Assembly: GCA_026182355.1 (NCBI GenBank)
Contig: JAPFBL010000104.1
Location: 1 to 64,000 of the forward strand
Source: Hermatobates lingyangjiaoensis
Lineage: Eukaryota; Arthropoda; Insecta; Hemiptera; Hermatobatidae
Direction: 5' to 3'
DNA length: 64,000 nucleotides
The notes beneath the pieces were generated by a model. It was not told the origin of the DNA. It ran no database searches and was given only the letters and a program-made list of their open reading frames with translations. Positions 32,340 through 45,684 of this stretch are shown here, piece by piece (positions within the stretch are counted from its first letter, which is position 1; each line of letters opens with the position of its first letter). The translations under genes were made by a program, and so were the position numbers.

Positions 32340-32695
32340 CCTGACTTGTGGTAATGTCTAAGAAGGTACTTAATCTCCATATTTCCCTGACGGAAAATAT
32401 TGGTATAGAGTTAACTTTATTATAGTTTCATGTAAATTAATTATGATTAAATTATGTTAATTAACTGGAGTTCAAGTAAATATGTATGAAACTCTGTGGC
32501 CAATACAGCCCTCTTCGTCTGTGATGTCCAAGAAGGTACTTCTTCTCCATATCTTCCTGACTCATGAGTAATATCTAAGAAGGCACTTCTCCTTGACTCA
32601 TTGGTAATGTCTAACAAGGTACTTATCCTCCATGCCTTCTTGACTCTTGGATAATGTCCAGGAAGGCACTTCTTCTCCATATCATCCAATTAGTG
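32340..32695 (+). repeat. Imperfect tandem repeat, about 45-bp unit
   Basis: Repeated 'aatgtccaagaaggtactt' then 'tctccatatcttcctgact' phrases. One copy is split off at 32345-32395 by a different segment, and about four run through 32520-32690. The minus frame at 32447-32689 is a by-product. Confidence 0.8.
32424..32517 (+). repeat. Direct repeat of about 95 bp, first copy
   Basis: Shares 'taattaactggagttcaag' and 'tatgaaactctgtgg' with the second copy at 33046-33141, in the same orientation and 620 bp apart. Confidence 0.8.
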
Positions 32696-33045
32696 GTTAA
32701 TGACAAAGAATTGTGATGACCTTGCACAAATATAAAATATATATTTATAATTTCATAACAGTTTAAACGGCTTAGATTAAAAAAAAAGTTTTAACCTATT
32801 ATCGCAAATTATATCCAAACAAGAGAATTAAATATATATTCAATGATATTACTTTACTTAAAATAATGAAGTTAACTAAACTGTACGATATATTTAATTA
32901 AACAAGAATATTGTTTTACTTTTGATGCATTTATAACTTCTCAGATTATGATAAATATTACTCTGAAGTTATGCAAGTAAGTTAATTAACTATAAATGTA
33001 ATGATCTCAGATATTTGTATAAAATTAATTAGGAAACTGTTTGTT

Positions 33046-33141
33046 GCTAGTTTCATGTAAACTAAATATAATTTAATTATGTTAATTAACTGGAGTTCAA
33101 GTAAATATGTATGAAACTCTGTGGGCCACCATAGCCCTCTT
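33046..33141 (+). repeat. Direct repeat of about 95 bp, second copy
   Basis: Partner of 32424-32517, with small indels near its start. Confidence 0.8.
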
Positions 33142-33999
33142 CATAGTTATGCTGCTGATTAATAATAATACCCTGGCGATTGTTTTGATAAAGATATGGT
33201 ACGTGCAGCAAAGTTGTGATGTGCCTGCTTTTGACATGGTAAACTCAAAGTGAAAAGAGTATGATACAAAGCCAGTAACAGTTACAAGTATAATCTCTTT
33301 ACCTAATCACTATGCTGTCGAAATAGAGTATAAGTTTCGGTGATCTTTTTTAATATGTGTGTTCTTTCTGTTAATCTAGTTTATATTTATATATATATTC
33401 CTGTAAATGGGCAGCAAATCTTATTTTATGCAAATATCATTGAAGACCCAAGCGGCTTTGGTATTAATAATCTTTTTAAGAACGTGTTCTTTTCTTCTAA
33501 ACACTTTACGGTGTAGCAAAGACAACTGAAAGAGTAACTCTCCCAAGAACATATTAAAGAAACTTTTAAAACTAAAAGATGCTAATGATATGTTCGTTAT
33601 CTCTAGTGCTAGGAAATCAACCTAAATTTAAATTAAAATTTAATTAAAATTAAAATTAACAGACCACGTCATCATTTTGTAACAATATACAATACATTCA
33701 AAATGAACTAAATAAAGTTAATCATATGCCAAATAAATAAAACATATGCAATTTTTACTTTTATTTAGTTCTGCAGAATGTTTTCAATAATTACGTAGAA
33801 TATACTGCACAAAATAAATATAAGAAATATATACTGCATAATACTAATAGAAATGCTGCAATAACGCTAGGTTGTTATTTTACATGACTGAACACTTCCT
33901 AAAGAAATACAATGAATGGTTCAAATTAGCAATCTTGAAGAAATGTTAACTTCTTCTGGTAAGCGAATGGGGAATTTAAAGAGAGAAAAAGGAGGTCAG
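33142..33999. other. AT-rich sequence, nothing identified
   Basis: No gene or repeat recognised. 33618-33660 is a palindromic 'ttaaattaaaattt' patch. Confidence 0.4.
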
Positions 34000-34165
34000 C
34001 ATGTAATGGCAAAATAAACTAGGGACTAAGAGCCCTCTGGGGACTGGAGAAGGCCTTGGTTTGTTGGCGAAAGGTTAATTGGGAGAAGCGACTTAATTAG
34101 CCGCTGGCCCAATGAAGCCGCCAAATTGGATCCGCAGTAGCGGATTTAAGAAAAACAATACATCC
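34000..34165. promoter_or_regulatory. High-complexity island with homeodomain-type sites (candidate conserved element)
   Basis: A GC-balanced block with GGTTAATTGGG (about 34072), ACTTAATTAGCCGCTGG (about 34091) and CCCAATGAAGCC, followed by CCAATTAATTCC at about 34196. It has no open frame, no tandem structure and no other copy in the window. Dense TAAT cores in otherwise non-repetitive sequence are typical of conserved developmental enhancers. This is a guess until compared with relatives. Confidence 0.3.
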
Positions 34166-34740
34166 ACAGTCACTACCACCATCCAGTCTCCTCTTCCAAT
34201 TAATTCCTGGATAAGAGGATATTTTATTTCCCCTTTTTTTTTTTAAAGGAAGTAAAGAAGGGGGTTGAAATTAACTTGCAGGTTTAATATGTTTATTTTT
34301 GATTTAAAAACAAATTGATATTTCTAAGAGTTCACTATTTGGTAACATTCGCTGGCTAAGATGTTATTAAAATAGGAATAAAAGTGGAATTGTTTAAACT
34401 CAACTCTACAATAAGTAAACTACAAATTTGAAAAAAATTGACTACTTTAATGTAACTTCTACTATTTTTCTTATAGAATCAATGTTTTCTTTGTTATTTT
34501 TATTTTTATTTTTTTTTTTGTTTCAGTGCCAACTTTGGCCATTAGCGCCAATATGTTGGAGCTAATAATATGCTTTTCTACATAAAATTTAGGGTACCAC
34601 TGATTTTCGTATGTCAGAAATCTGAGTACATAATCTGCGAGTAGATTTATTATAAAGAATAAAGTAGATTTTTGTATAAAAAGAAATAAAATTTCATTAA
34701 ATATAAATAATAATAAAAGTAATAATATTATTATTTTTTT
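34166..34740. other. AT-rich sequence, possible family T relic
   Basis: 34385-34425 ('ctcaactctacaataagtaa') weakly resembles the family T right end in reverse. The hairpin is not preserved. Confidence 0.3.
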
Positions 34741-35430
34741 AACAAGTCTAATGAGGCTGAGAAATGTCTTCTCTCCCTATCCAGAGCTCTGATAGGTTAG
34801 ACGGTGGTCCTAGACGCATTCTCTCAACATCATGTTAAGATAGTCCTGAAAAATGTGGGACACACTCAAAGGAGTTTTACATTGTGAAGATAGTGGGCCA
34901 ACTAACGACCAACGAATCTTTCCGCACACTATAGTGCTCGTTGTAATGAGTAATTCCAAGTCACAGACCTACTACTGCTGAATTACAGTACCACCATGAT
35001 TGTGGGATCAGTAAGTAAATGTCTCTAGCGTTTTATTTGATTCGTCGGTATTCACTATTTGGTGCTCATTTGGTCTAATAAATACATACCCCTGAGTCGT
35101 GAAAGAGATATCAGTCTATGGATGGTTAGGTTTTTATTTCAAGAAAAGCTGCTACGATAGAAGTGATTGAGGAATTCTTAGAGATAGTCTCTGACAAGGG
35201 GGTTTAGATGGGTTAGAATTTTTTTATCATCATTAGCCACCAGTCTAATAAAGAGTTAGTAACTTGGTCAATAATAGAGGACGAGGACTTCTCCAGCAGG
35301 AAATTGTGTTTCAGCTTTATATGTCCTATATGCAATGTGTTTGGCAGATAGAGTCATGTCTATTCAATGATCATACTTTTCTCTTCTTCCACAATTAAGG
35401 AGTATTTTGTGGATATAGGAGGAATTCAGT
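34741..35430. other. Unassigned moderate-GC block
   Basis: Composition is higher in G+C than the surroundings and continuous with the inverted-repeat element that follows. No domain was recognised in six frames, so it may be a decayed transposon body. Confidence 0.35.
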
Positions 35431-36163
35431 TATCAAGAGTGTCGTATTATCAAGAGATTACAATAAGCATAGCGCCTTTCCATTATGCAAAAGATAACAT
35501 ATCATCATTAGCTTTCAAATAAATTCCAAACATTTTCAAGACTAAGCTCTATGATATCCCACATAGTTCCTTTTACTATGTGGATTTAACTATATCCATT
35601 TGATGCTACCAATTTTGTGTATTATTTTGGAATCTATAGTGAATTAGTGGATTGTTTAGAGCTATTAATCCTACTGTGAGTTTAAAAATATTATAAAAAT
35701 CAGGTCAGTAACTGTACGGTAGCTCTTGATGGCTACTTTACTGCCATCATCTTGTTGGTGTACACACAAGAGCCTTTCGAAAGAGTCCAGTACATTGTAG
35801 GAAAGCTTAATTGTAAAACCATTTTCACTCTCTCTTTTTGAACCTTTTGTATAAGTATATCCCCGATGGTATACTTTCTTAATTCTAGCAAACAGGAACT
35901 GGAGAACCTATCAGGTTACCCTAGTTGGCATTCTTAGTCTACTGGTTTTGCCAAGGGCGGACTAAGGATGTCTGATATGTGGCTCAGCTAGATGGCATTG
36001 GTTGAAGCCTTTAGATGGCAGCAAGACCTAGAGGTCTAGCCCCAAGAGCTTAGTCTTGAAAATGTTTGGAATTTTTTTGAAAGCTAATGATGATATGTTA
36101 TATTTTGCATAATGGAAAGGCGCTATGCTTATTGTAATCTCTTGATAATACGACACTCTTGAT
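35431..36163. mobile_element. 733-bp element with 120-bp near-perfect inverted repeats
   Basis: 35431-35550 and 36045-36163 are reverse complements with only two or three differences, starting TATCAAGAGTGTCGTATTAT on both outer ends. The 494-bp spacer has no recognised domain, and an inner hairpin CCACATAGT/ACTATGTGG is at about 35559-35583. It is probably a foldback or non-autonomous DNA transposon. Terminal target duplication is not clear because the right end runs into tandem copies of the end sequence. Confidence 0.75.
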
Positions 36164-36236
36164 AATAATAATAAGTAATCTCTTGATAATACGACACTCT
36201 TGATAATAATAATAAGTAATCTCTTGATAATACCTC
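36135..36236 (+). repeat. 41-bp tandem repeat at the element's right end
   Basis: About 2.3 copies of a unit containing TAATCTCTTGATAATACGAC and (ATA)n. The first copy belongs to the inverted arm, so the terminal sequence itself has been amplified. Confidence 0.85.
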
Positions 36237-38601
36237 ATACTGTGTAGGAGGAGGGTCTCTAGATTTACGTATTATGTTATAATCTATTACATTGTACAAG
36301 AGAGTATAACTCTTTTATTTCCATCACTATCTCTATTAAAGTGGGAGCACAAGTTCACTGCTTTCTGTATAGTACATCTGTGACTGTAGAGTTTAGGGTT
36401 TCAATATATGACATTGATAAAAGGGCTATACGATGCCCTTGAAGCATGAGGCCTGTCAATACATATATTAAACTCTTGGGGATAGTCCAATAGGTCTTGC
36501 TGTGATCTAAAGGCTAGCCAAACCACATTAGTCCAAGGAATTGGTGAGATTCCTTGCATCTTATTTACTTTGTGCTAAAAAATAACTCTCGCTATTTGTG
36601 CTTTTACTTAAAAACTCTGGTGAGATAATGGAGTAACCACAATTTTTCAGGCCAAACATTTTTTACTGCATTCTAAAAAAAATGCCATAATATTTGCGAA
36701 TACACAGGTCTTAGACAGAGAGCCTGCAAAATTCGTGATTTATTTTTCAGAAAAACAAGAATAGCAACATCAAAATGTGAAAGAAGTAAAAAAATGGATT
36801 TGAAAAGAAAATTAGTGAAAAAAAGTAGATGGGAATAATGTAAATAAAATGAACAGTTCACCTAATCACGTCGTACAAATATATAATATTTTCATAATAA
36901 ACTAAATAAGTAAATTATAAGCCAAAAAAAATAAATAAAAAAATGCAATTTTTATTTAGTTCTGTGAACCGTTTTCACTCGACAAAATAATCTTTTTAAG
37001 TAAAAGTTCACTGTTGATTTACATGTTTTTTATTTTTTCATTTGTTTTACGATTCACTTTTTTTGAGTCACAAATATGTGATTCATTGTGAGAAACTATT
37101 ACTCAGTACTTGTTTGGCAATAGCTGATCTCTCAATGGAATGGGCCTGTAAATAAAAACTTAACTCCCAAGTGTGTTCCTTTAGACACTGGAATGCAAGA
37201 GAACAAAGCAGTGGACTTATTGGAAAAGATTAGACCCAAACAAATTGGCCAAAAGTTACTTTCTTCTTACCTGTGTTTATTTTTTCTCTTTTAAAGCGAA
37301 TAAAATGTTTTTGATATGGTTTTAGAGAGCCTAAACTCTAGGTCAGCTAAACCTAACTGTCTTGTTTTTTTGTACCTACTTTTATTCATTCATTTCTTTC
37401 TTATTCTCATAACCACGCAAACCGTCCTTCAAATAAGAGCTTTTTCAAGCATTAGAAAAGTTCGTTGCCTTTTACTGTCAGTTCTCTTCATATCCCGACA
37501 GAGTCCACCATCAGGAGCAAACTGAATGTTATTTTCGCGTAAACATTGAGTTATAACTTCTCTTAAATCTATTATTTCCTTTAGTCCATTCTTCTAAGGT
37601 AATGTTATTTTATTTGATATAATAGAATACTATTTAATTTGTATTTAGTAGTAACACAATTTAGTTTATTTCATGTTTCCATCTTTAGTTTTTTGTATAT
37701 TTCTTGTATTTACCTTTACAATAATAAATATAACGCGTTATAAGTAAGTTGTCTGCCGTGTTTTTGGTATCTTTTGTTAACTACAGTCTTGGAAACTTTT
37801 TCCATGTTTAAATAATTCTAGCACTTCTGTTACCGTCTGTTATCTGTTTATTATAACATTAATCCATCTAGTTTTTTTATGCCGTCTGGTTCATCTCAAT
37901 GTGTAATTAAGTAGATTGTAAAATTGGAATTAGTTTTAATATCTCGGCTTTCAGTTTTCCTGACTGTCCCATAATATTCTGATCATGACCTTTGCATGCT
38001 GTTCAATAGCCACTTCTAATTACATATTTCTATAAAACTTTTGATTTCTCATCAGAAACGCATTCATTCTATACCTGATTTAAAAAAGATTAACATTTCC
38101 TTTTTGGGTGATTATATATGTTTTTTACTATCTTGGTTGTAACGAAAACAATCAACTGTTAGGTCAAGGAATAAAAACAATACATTTAATATTTTGTGCG
38201 TTGGCTACTAAGCTCCCATCATTGTTAATATTTTTTTAAAGATTTTTTAAATAGTAATTAACAATTATTGAACAATAATGTTTTTTACAATATGTTCTCA
38301 ACATATACCAACATGTACAATATTTTTAACGTTAATAATTTTTCATGAGGGGTTTTTTTAATCTATTTATTGATCTACATACCCTACCAGGAGTCTTCAA
38401 ATATATGACATTTTTAATGACAACAATAATACTTCTTGATTCTAGACATATCACTAATAGTTTAACAACAATAATAATAAGAAGACGAATATAATGATAA
38501 TATGATACCAATACAATAATAAAAGTTTGATTGCAATAAAACAGGGGGGGAGGGGTTTGATTAGAGAATAACATAGTGATTTAAGTTAGTATGTCAAAGT
38601 A
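36237..38601. other. Mostly AT-rich sequence, nothing identified
   Basis: 36237-36540 continues the moderate-GC composition. The remainder has no gene, and the frames at 36673, 37316 and 38332 have no domains. Confidence 0.4.
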
Positions 38602-39104
38602 GAGTCATCCCTCCATACTTCGCCTTATTCTTCCATACTTACCACGGATGGTTCCAAATATTCATCAAAAATTCAAAATTAATGAATTATGGCGAAAAAG
38701 TTGGCATTTGTCAGAGGTGATCGAGTTATGCATCTTCTTATATATGAAAATGTGTTAAATTTATTAAATGTGTTAAAATGAATAAAGAATTTTTAAAAAC
38801 ATATACAGTATATACACTTTAGTTACATACGCATATGTAATACACAAACACATATCATATTCATATTATTCATACATTATATATGTTATATATATTATTA
38901 ATATTTTATTTAAATGCATCAAACTATTATTTAATGTTCTAATGATAACATATGCACTCATAAGGTTTCATATACTCTTATTATATTATACATACACAAA
39001 AAAATGTATGTATGTTAAAAATGAGAGGGTGACACAATTTCGCGGTTTTTCAGTTATCGCGGCTGCTTCTGATCCTATTAACCGTGATAAGTGAAGGATG
39101 ACTG
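38602..39104. mobile_element. pogo/Tigger-like MITE
   Basis: The right end in reverse reads CAGTCATCCTTCACTTATCA then CGGTTAATAGGATC, with internal CCGCGATAACTG and ACCGCGAAATTG. This is the typical pogo/Tigger terminal pattern. The left end GAGTCATCCCTCCATACTT then CCACGGATGGTTCC is a diverged inverted match with a small internal duplication. Both ends are bordered by TA (38600-38601, 39105-39106), the expected target duplication. The 0.4-kb interior has no transposase. Confidence 0.65.
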
Positions 39105-39479
39105 TATTACTAATTGTTTAAAGGCGGCGACCAGGATGACGTGCAGCTGCAGAGACCACGCAACTCCAAAAGTTTAGTCCCCCCCAACTCAATCCACACG
39201 GAGTTTATACTATTAAAACTTATTTTATTATGTTCAATGATATTATTCTGAGTCAATTGAATTTAAAAAAAATATGCATGCAGCTCATCTTGTTATAAGG
39301 TGCTATTTTGAGTTGGAGATACAATAGTTCATTATGATCCGTCTAGCATTTTAATTAATTACAATCATGTATTATAGTTATATTATTCTAGCTAGTATAC
39401 TTTTGTAAGTTCATCTTAAATAATTTGTTTAAAAAATTAAAAAGATTTATTTGTTAAAGAACTGATAGTATTTTGCTTT
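39105..39479. other. AT-rich sequence with a short C-rich patch
   Basis: 39120-39190 is GC-richer ('gcggcgaccaggatgacgtg'). No function assigned. Confidence 0.4.
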
Positions 39480-39700
39480 ATACAAGAGGTTCATGGTCTT
39501 AATAAAATAGACTATTGTTATGCAAATGCATATACAGAGCACTCTGAGATGCTACAACTAATTTAATGCAGTTATGAGAATTAATTATGCACTTTATTGC
39601 ATTGCATGTTTATTTGCATCAGACCATCTAATTTGTCTGACTGGCAAAATGCCATGTCTGGAGTCTGTATTCTCCTTGTATCTTAGCTAACATTAATGTA
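39480..39700. promoter_or_regulatory. POU/homeodomain-site cluster (candidate conserved enhancer)
   Basis: Contains TTATGCAAATGCATA (perfect octamer ATGCAAAT at about 39520), AACTAATTTAATGCAG, GAATTAATTATGCAC, TTGCATTGCATG and TATTTGCATCAG (octamer in reverse) within about 110 bp. There is no tandem periodicity and no copy elsewhere in the window. A cluster of octamer and TAAT sites in unique sequence fits a developmental enhancer, but the call is inference. Confidence 0.35.
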
Positions 39701-40039
39701 CTGATACAAAGAACTTGTATTACCTATCACTAACTTATTGCTTTTATTTGTCTTATATGATTGTTTAGAGTATATTATAGCCTTTAGTCTGCCTTTTTTC
39801 AATTTCTAGCAAATATATTCAACTGAGTATCTCTTTCAAGTAGTAAGTTTTTTAGAAAAACTGCAATGAATGTTGCTTTGAATCTCAAACCTTCAACTTG
39901 TTTCACGTGTTCAGAAACACTGACGTCAGATAAGACAATGCCGTGTTATATATCATTTTTGAGGAAGAAATTGTTATTAAAGGGTCTATGCTACGCAGTT
40001 GAGAGTAGTCGCTATACACAAAGGAGTCCTGCTACGCCG
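39701..40039. other. No supported feature
   Basis: The frame at 39866-40063 runs into the following minisatellite and has no domain. Confidence 0.4.
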
Positions 40040-40305
40040 CAAAGAGTTCATGACACTCACTAAGGGTTTCATGCTGTACGGTAAGTGGTCAATGCACACA
40101 GTAAGAAGACCACGCTTTGTTATAAGGAGTTCATGACACTCAGTAAGAAATTCATGCTGTTCGGTAAGTGGTCAATGCACACAGTAAGAAGACCACGCTT
40201 TGTTATAAGGAGTTCATGACACTCAGTAAGGGGTTCATGCAGTACGGTAAGTGGTCAACACACACACAGTAAGAAGACCATTCTTTGTTATAAGGGGTTC
40301 ATGCA
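40040..40305 (+). repeat. 83-bp minisatellite
   Basis: About three copies beginning GTTCATGACACTCA at 40046, 40129 and 40212, each with 'ggtaagtggtcaa' and 'agtaagaagaccac' segments. Confidence 0.9.
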
Positions 40306-40914
40306 ATACTAATATATGATATCAAAAGATCAATTTAAGATTTGTTTTATTAATATTACTCGAATATTAACTCATTTAATTTTATTTTGAGTTTATGAAA
40401 TATCTCTGTTTGAAATTCATATATTTATTACAGAATTGTTTTATTGTTCACTTTTATGTTGAACTATATAAATCTATTTCATTTTAAAACTTTAGATGTG
40501 CATAACTGGGTTTTACAAGTCATACAGAGCTAACAAATTATAAGATAGTTCTTACTCACAAACATAAGGTGGAAACCTGTGCCTCTAGGTTACGTTGGAG
40601 GAGAACATGGTTATGAATACTACACTCTTCTGCTTTTACTGTTCTAGCCAGAACAGCTTTCTTTTTTTAAAAAAAAAAACACAATTCATTAATTTTAGAA
40701 AAAAATAAGATTCAGTATAAACAAATGTATTATAGAGACAAGGTGATTATTCAATAATAATTAGTGTTGTTTTCCAGGTTAATGCAATGTCCAGGTTATA
40801 TGTAAATTACAAAAAACCTAAAGAGATGTTAGAATTAAGAAAATGACAAATATTTAAATGTAATGAGAGTTGTAAGCTTATATATGTCAATACTTGTGGA
40901 GTTCGAGGAATGTA
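40306..40914. other. AT-rich sequence, nothing identified
   Basis: No gene or repeat. Short A and T runs near 40665-40680. Confidence 0.45.
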
Positions 40915-42549
<1,635 letters not shown>

Positions 42550-42800
42550 TGGTTGGTGCTGGTACACAAAGGGGAATGTGAGGAGGGAATTCCTTCAGCT
42601 TACTGCTCTCTGTGCATGTTGGATACTGCAGGCAAGCTATTCGCAAAGATGATCAAGAGAGGACTTCAGTTTGTGGTGTGAGATGTAGGAGGACTTTCCT
42701 ACAGACAGTTTGGCTTTGTCAATGGAGAGAGAGGGAGAGGAGAAAGAAAGAAAACCACTGGACTCTCAATTGAAGTTACGCTTCGAGCTAGTAAAGGGTA
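42550..42800 (+). pseudogene. LINE reverse transcriptase fragment (Jockey/R1-like)
   Basis: The plus strand reads PSAYCSLCMLDTAGKLFAKM then IKRGLQ, a stop, then GGLSYRQFGFVNG and TTGLSIEVTLRASKG after low-complexity expansion. This matches the RT segment 'SYRPLCLLDTAGK...GLSDRQFGFRKGRST' upstream of the active site in Jockey and R1 clade LINEs. Only about 70 codons survive, with a stop and an AGAG-rich expansion at 42725-42755. No ends, tail or target duplication seen. Confidence 0.75.
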
Positions 42801-43039
42801 TATATTACAGTCTACTAATGAAAAAATTATTTGGGTTACAAATGATAACTTGTAATTATTGTTATACTAACTCAAAGAGTGTAAACCCTTTGTGGGACGC
42901 TTTGTCTGTAATTTTTTCATAATTAATGATCTTGGTTTATACCTCTGGAAAGCTATTATTTATAAATTGCTGTTATTTTGAAATATATTCTTTTGAAGTC
43001 AAACAACTACTCATGAAATTAAAAAGGCCATCAGTAGAG

Positions 43040-43600
43040 AATCTGTTTGCTTTTATTATTATTGTGGTTAGGGAGGGATTGGTAAATCAAAAGTGAAATA
43101 ACGATCAGGGTCTTTGAAATGAAGTGAAGAGCGTGTTGTCAAGACGCTATGGAAATAAAGAGGATGCTTCTCTTGAGCAGAGATAATCAGCGAAGGGTGG
43201 GTCACTGAGAATGTTAAGTGCCGCATCAGTTGCCTCAACAAAGGCCCTTTTAATATTCTAATGCAATTAGTTGAATACAAAGAAAGCGAATAGCGGGTGG
43301 TTGAATTTAAAATGGAGAGGAAGTGAAGTGGGAGAGAGTGAGTGAGAGTGAGAGAAAGAGAGTGAGAGTGTTGCGAAGGTGGGCTATAAATCGGGGGTGT
43401 GTGCTGGGGTGGTGGATTTGCATTGGTAAGGGATGCCAAGGCGGCAGATTGATTGGCTGGGAGGTCCCGGGGCGCCATAATGAATCTGGCCCTCCGGCAC
43501 ATTAATCCCTCCGACACGTCCGGCCCTTGTTCGCGAAACGTCACCCTTCCTCCTTCCATCCTCCCCAACTCCACTGTCTTTTTTCTTACCACTCTATTTA
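43040..43600. promoter_or_regulatory. GC-rich, non-repetitive island (candidate regulatory element)
   Basis: The most GC-rich unique block of the window. It includes an AG/GTGAGAGTGAG purine tract (43330-43370), ATTTGCAT at about 43417 (POU octamer type), GATTGATTGG, CATAATGAATC and ACATTAATCCC (Otx-type TAATCC) near 43473-43508, and TTCGCGAAACG. The minus strand is open for 174 codons here (43592-43068), but its residues follow the purine tract and no domain is recognisable. I therefore prefer a conserved non-coding element, and a lineage-specific exon is possible. Confidence 0.3.
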
Positions 43601-43994
43601 CCTGTTTCCCAAAGGATGAGTTCTAACTTTTGATAGGCTCCTATGGATGGTGAATAAAAAGGAAAAATTCAAATCAATTCATTGCTTCCGTTTATGCTAT
43701 GTTGTAATTTTTGATTAATGCAGATGTTACTTTTCAGAATGGGGGAAATCCACCAAGTATAAACCGAATATTTGTATTAATTTATACAATTTGAGTTTTA
43801 ACTGCCTTCAATTTAATATACATAAAAGATCTGTAGTTACAGTCGCACCTATTAAAAAATAAATTGCATTGTATTTTGTTTTCATTGGCCTGGCGTCACT
43901 TAAAGCAAAAAGGCATGAGAGGAGGGAGGCCCATATGAGGGTCAATGCCACTCTTTAAATCTGTTTTAAGGAACCAATGACTATTCGGATATTA
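43601..43994. other. No supported feature
   Basis: AT-rich, with a slightly GC-rich patch at 43885-43965. Confidence 0.4.
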
Positions 43995-44805
43995 TCCATC
44001 CCCCTGTCATCAGCATCACAACCGCCAAAACCATCATATCATCACCACCACCACTAATACAACCACATCCGTACCACTACCTATCCTTACCACATCAGAC
44101 CATCACCAACCCATCACAAACATTATTATCACCATCACAACCGCCAAAACCATCATATCATCACCACCACCACCACTAATCAACCACATCCGTACCACTA
44201 CCTATCCTTACCACATCAGACCATCACCAACCCATCACAAACATTATTATCACCATCACAACCGCCTAAACCATCATATCATCACCACCACCACCACTAA
44301 TCAACCACATCCGTACCACTACCTATCCGTATCACATCAGACCATCACCAACCCATTACAAACATTATTATCACCATCACAACCGCCAAAACCATCATAT
44401 CATCACCACCACCACTAATACAACCACATCCGTACCACTACCTATCCGTATCACATCAGACCATCACCAACCCATCACAAACATTATTATCACCATCACA
44501 ACTATTATCACCACCACCAGCACTAATACAACCACATCCGTACCACTCCCTTTCCGTGTCACATCAGACCATCACCAACCCATCACAAACATCATTATCA
44601 CCATCACAACTATTATCACCACCACCACTATAATAATAATCATCATCATATCATCACCACCACCACTAATACAACCACATCCGTACCACTCCCTTTCCGT
44701 GTCACATCAGACCATCACCAACCCATTACAAACATCATTATCACCATCACAACTATTATCACCACCACCACTATAATAATAATCATCATCATATCATCAT
44801 ACCTA
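43995..44805 (+). repeat. Minisatellite of about 120-bp units rich in CAC/CAT
   Basis: About six and a half units with shared phrases ACAACCGCCAAAACC, CCACATCCGTACCACT and 'catcagaccatcaccaac'. Later units lose the first phrase and gain (ATA/ATC)n. Inside each unit there is a lower-order CAY triplet repeat, so the array is hierarchical. Confidence 0.95.
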
Positions 44806-45022
44806 AATGTTTCAAATACTGTCTTTATAGCTCTCCAATAAAAAAAAAGACTATTACGAACATAAAAATTAAGAATGCTGACCCTTCGTTCAAAAGAGGT
44901 AGAAACCATTGATCACAGTATATCAGTATACTGTGAAAATCTGTGTAGAGTATTTGAACCAATCACCTTGAATGGATAAGGTTTTTTACCAAAACATACT
45001 TAAAACAATAGCTTGATATTAT

Positions 45023-45067
45023 GTTTACTCATAGTAAATTTTAGTATAGACCACTCCAGATTTTTTA
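45023..45067 (+). mobile_element. Family T right-end solo fragment (copy T9)
   Basis: TTTACTCATAGTAAATTTTA, then TATAGACCACTCCAGA and a T-run: the right end with its hairpin weakened. The rest of the element is not recognisable. Confidence 0.6.
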
Positions 45068-45684
45068 ACTAGCTCTAATAAAATATATATTCCACAATGT
45101 ATTTTTAACACCGTTTTAAACTATTAATAGGTATTAAACAGTTTAAAACATTTGATGAAATCTAATGAATTATTAATAGTAATTAATATTTAGAACGAAA
45201 CATAATCATTCACGTAAATGTTGACCATATTTAATATTACTAAATAATTAAGATTATAACAGTTATTGGTAATGAGAATATCTGAATACCTTTCCATGTA
45301 TATTTTATTTATTTGTGTGCTGACATCTGCAATTAATCCATAGTATTATTACTCATATTTGTAACCCTAATAATGATGGAAATGTGATTCGAAATGAGAG
45401 CAAAAAAACTATTGAATAATATCTCATACGGTAGGAGAATATTGTGGTCAAGTAATGTCACGTTATGTTTAATTTATTATAGACGTGCTCCCCTCAAGGA
45501 TTTCCTGACCAAATAATAGAAGGGTGAAACTTAAGTTCCTAGAACTGAACTGAACGAGATGATGAACAGTTCTATGATGAAAGTAACTTCTTTTCCAAAT
45601 ATATAGGTTTTCAGTTGACAAATCATCACTATTGCTGTGCTATTCTTATTAATTATTGTCTGACAACGATATTTATAGGAACCA
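45068..45684. other. AT-rich sequence, nothing identified
   Basis: No gene or repeat identified. Confidence 0.45.

Noticed and set aside
34741..36330. BEL/Pao or other retrotransposon body
   Set aside because: I tried both strands for RT, RNase H and integrase motifs and found none that I could defend. Only the inverted-repeat structure is supported.
43068..43592. 174-codon minus-strand open frame as a protein gene
   Set aside because: It has no recognisable domain, and its composition is driven by a CT/AG tract and a GC-rich island. It is kept only as an open question under the island.
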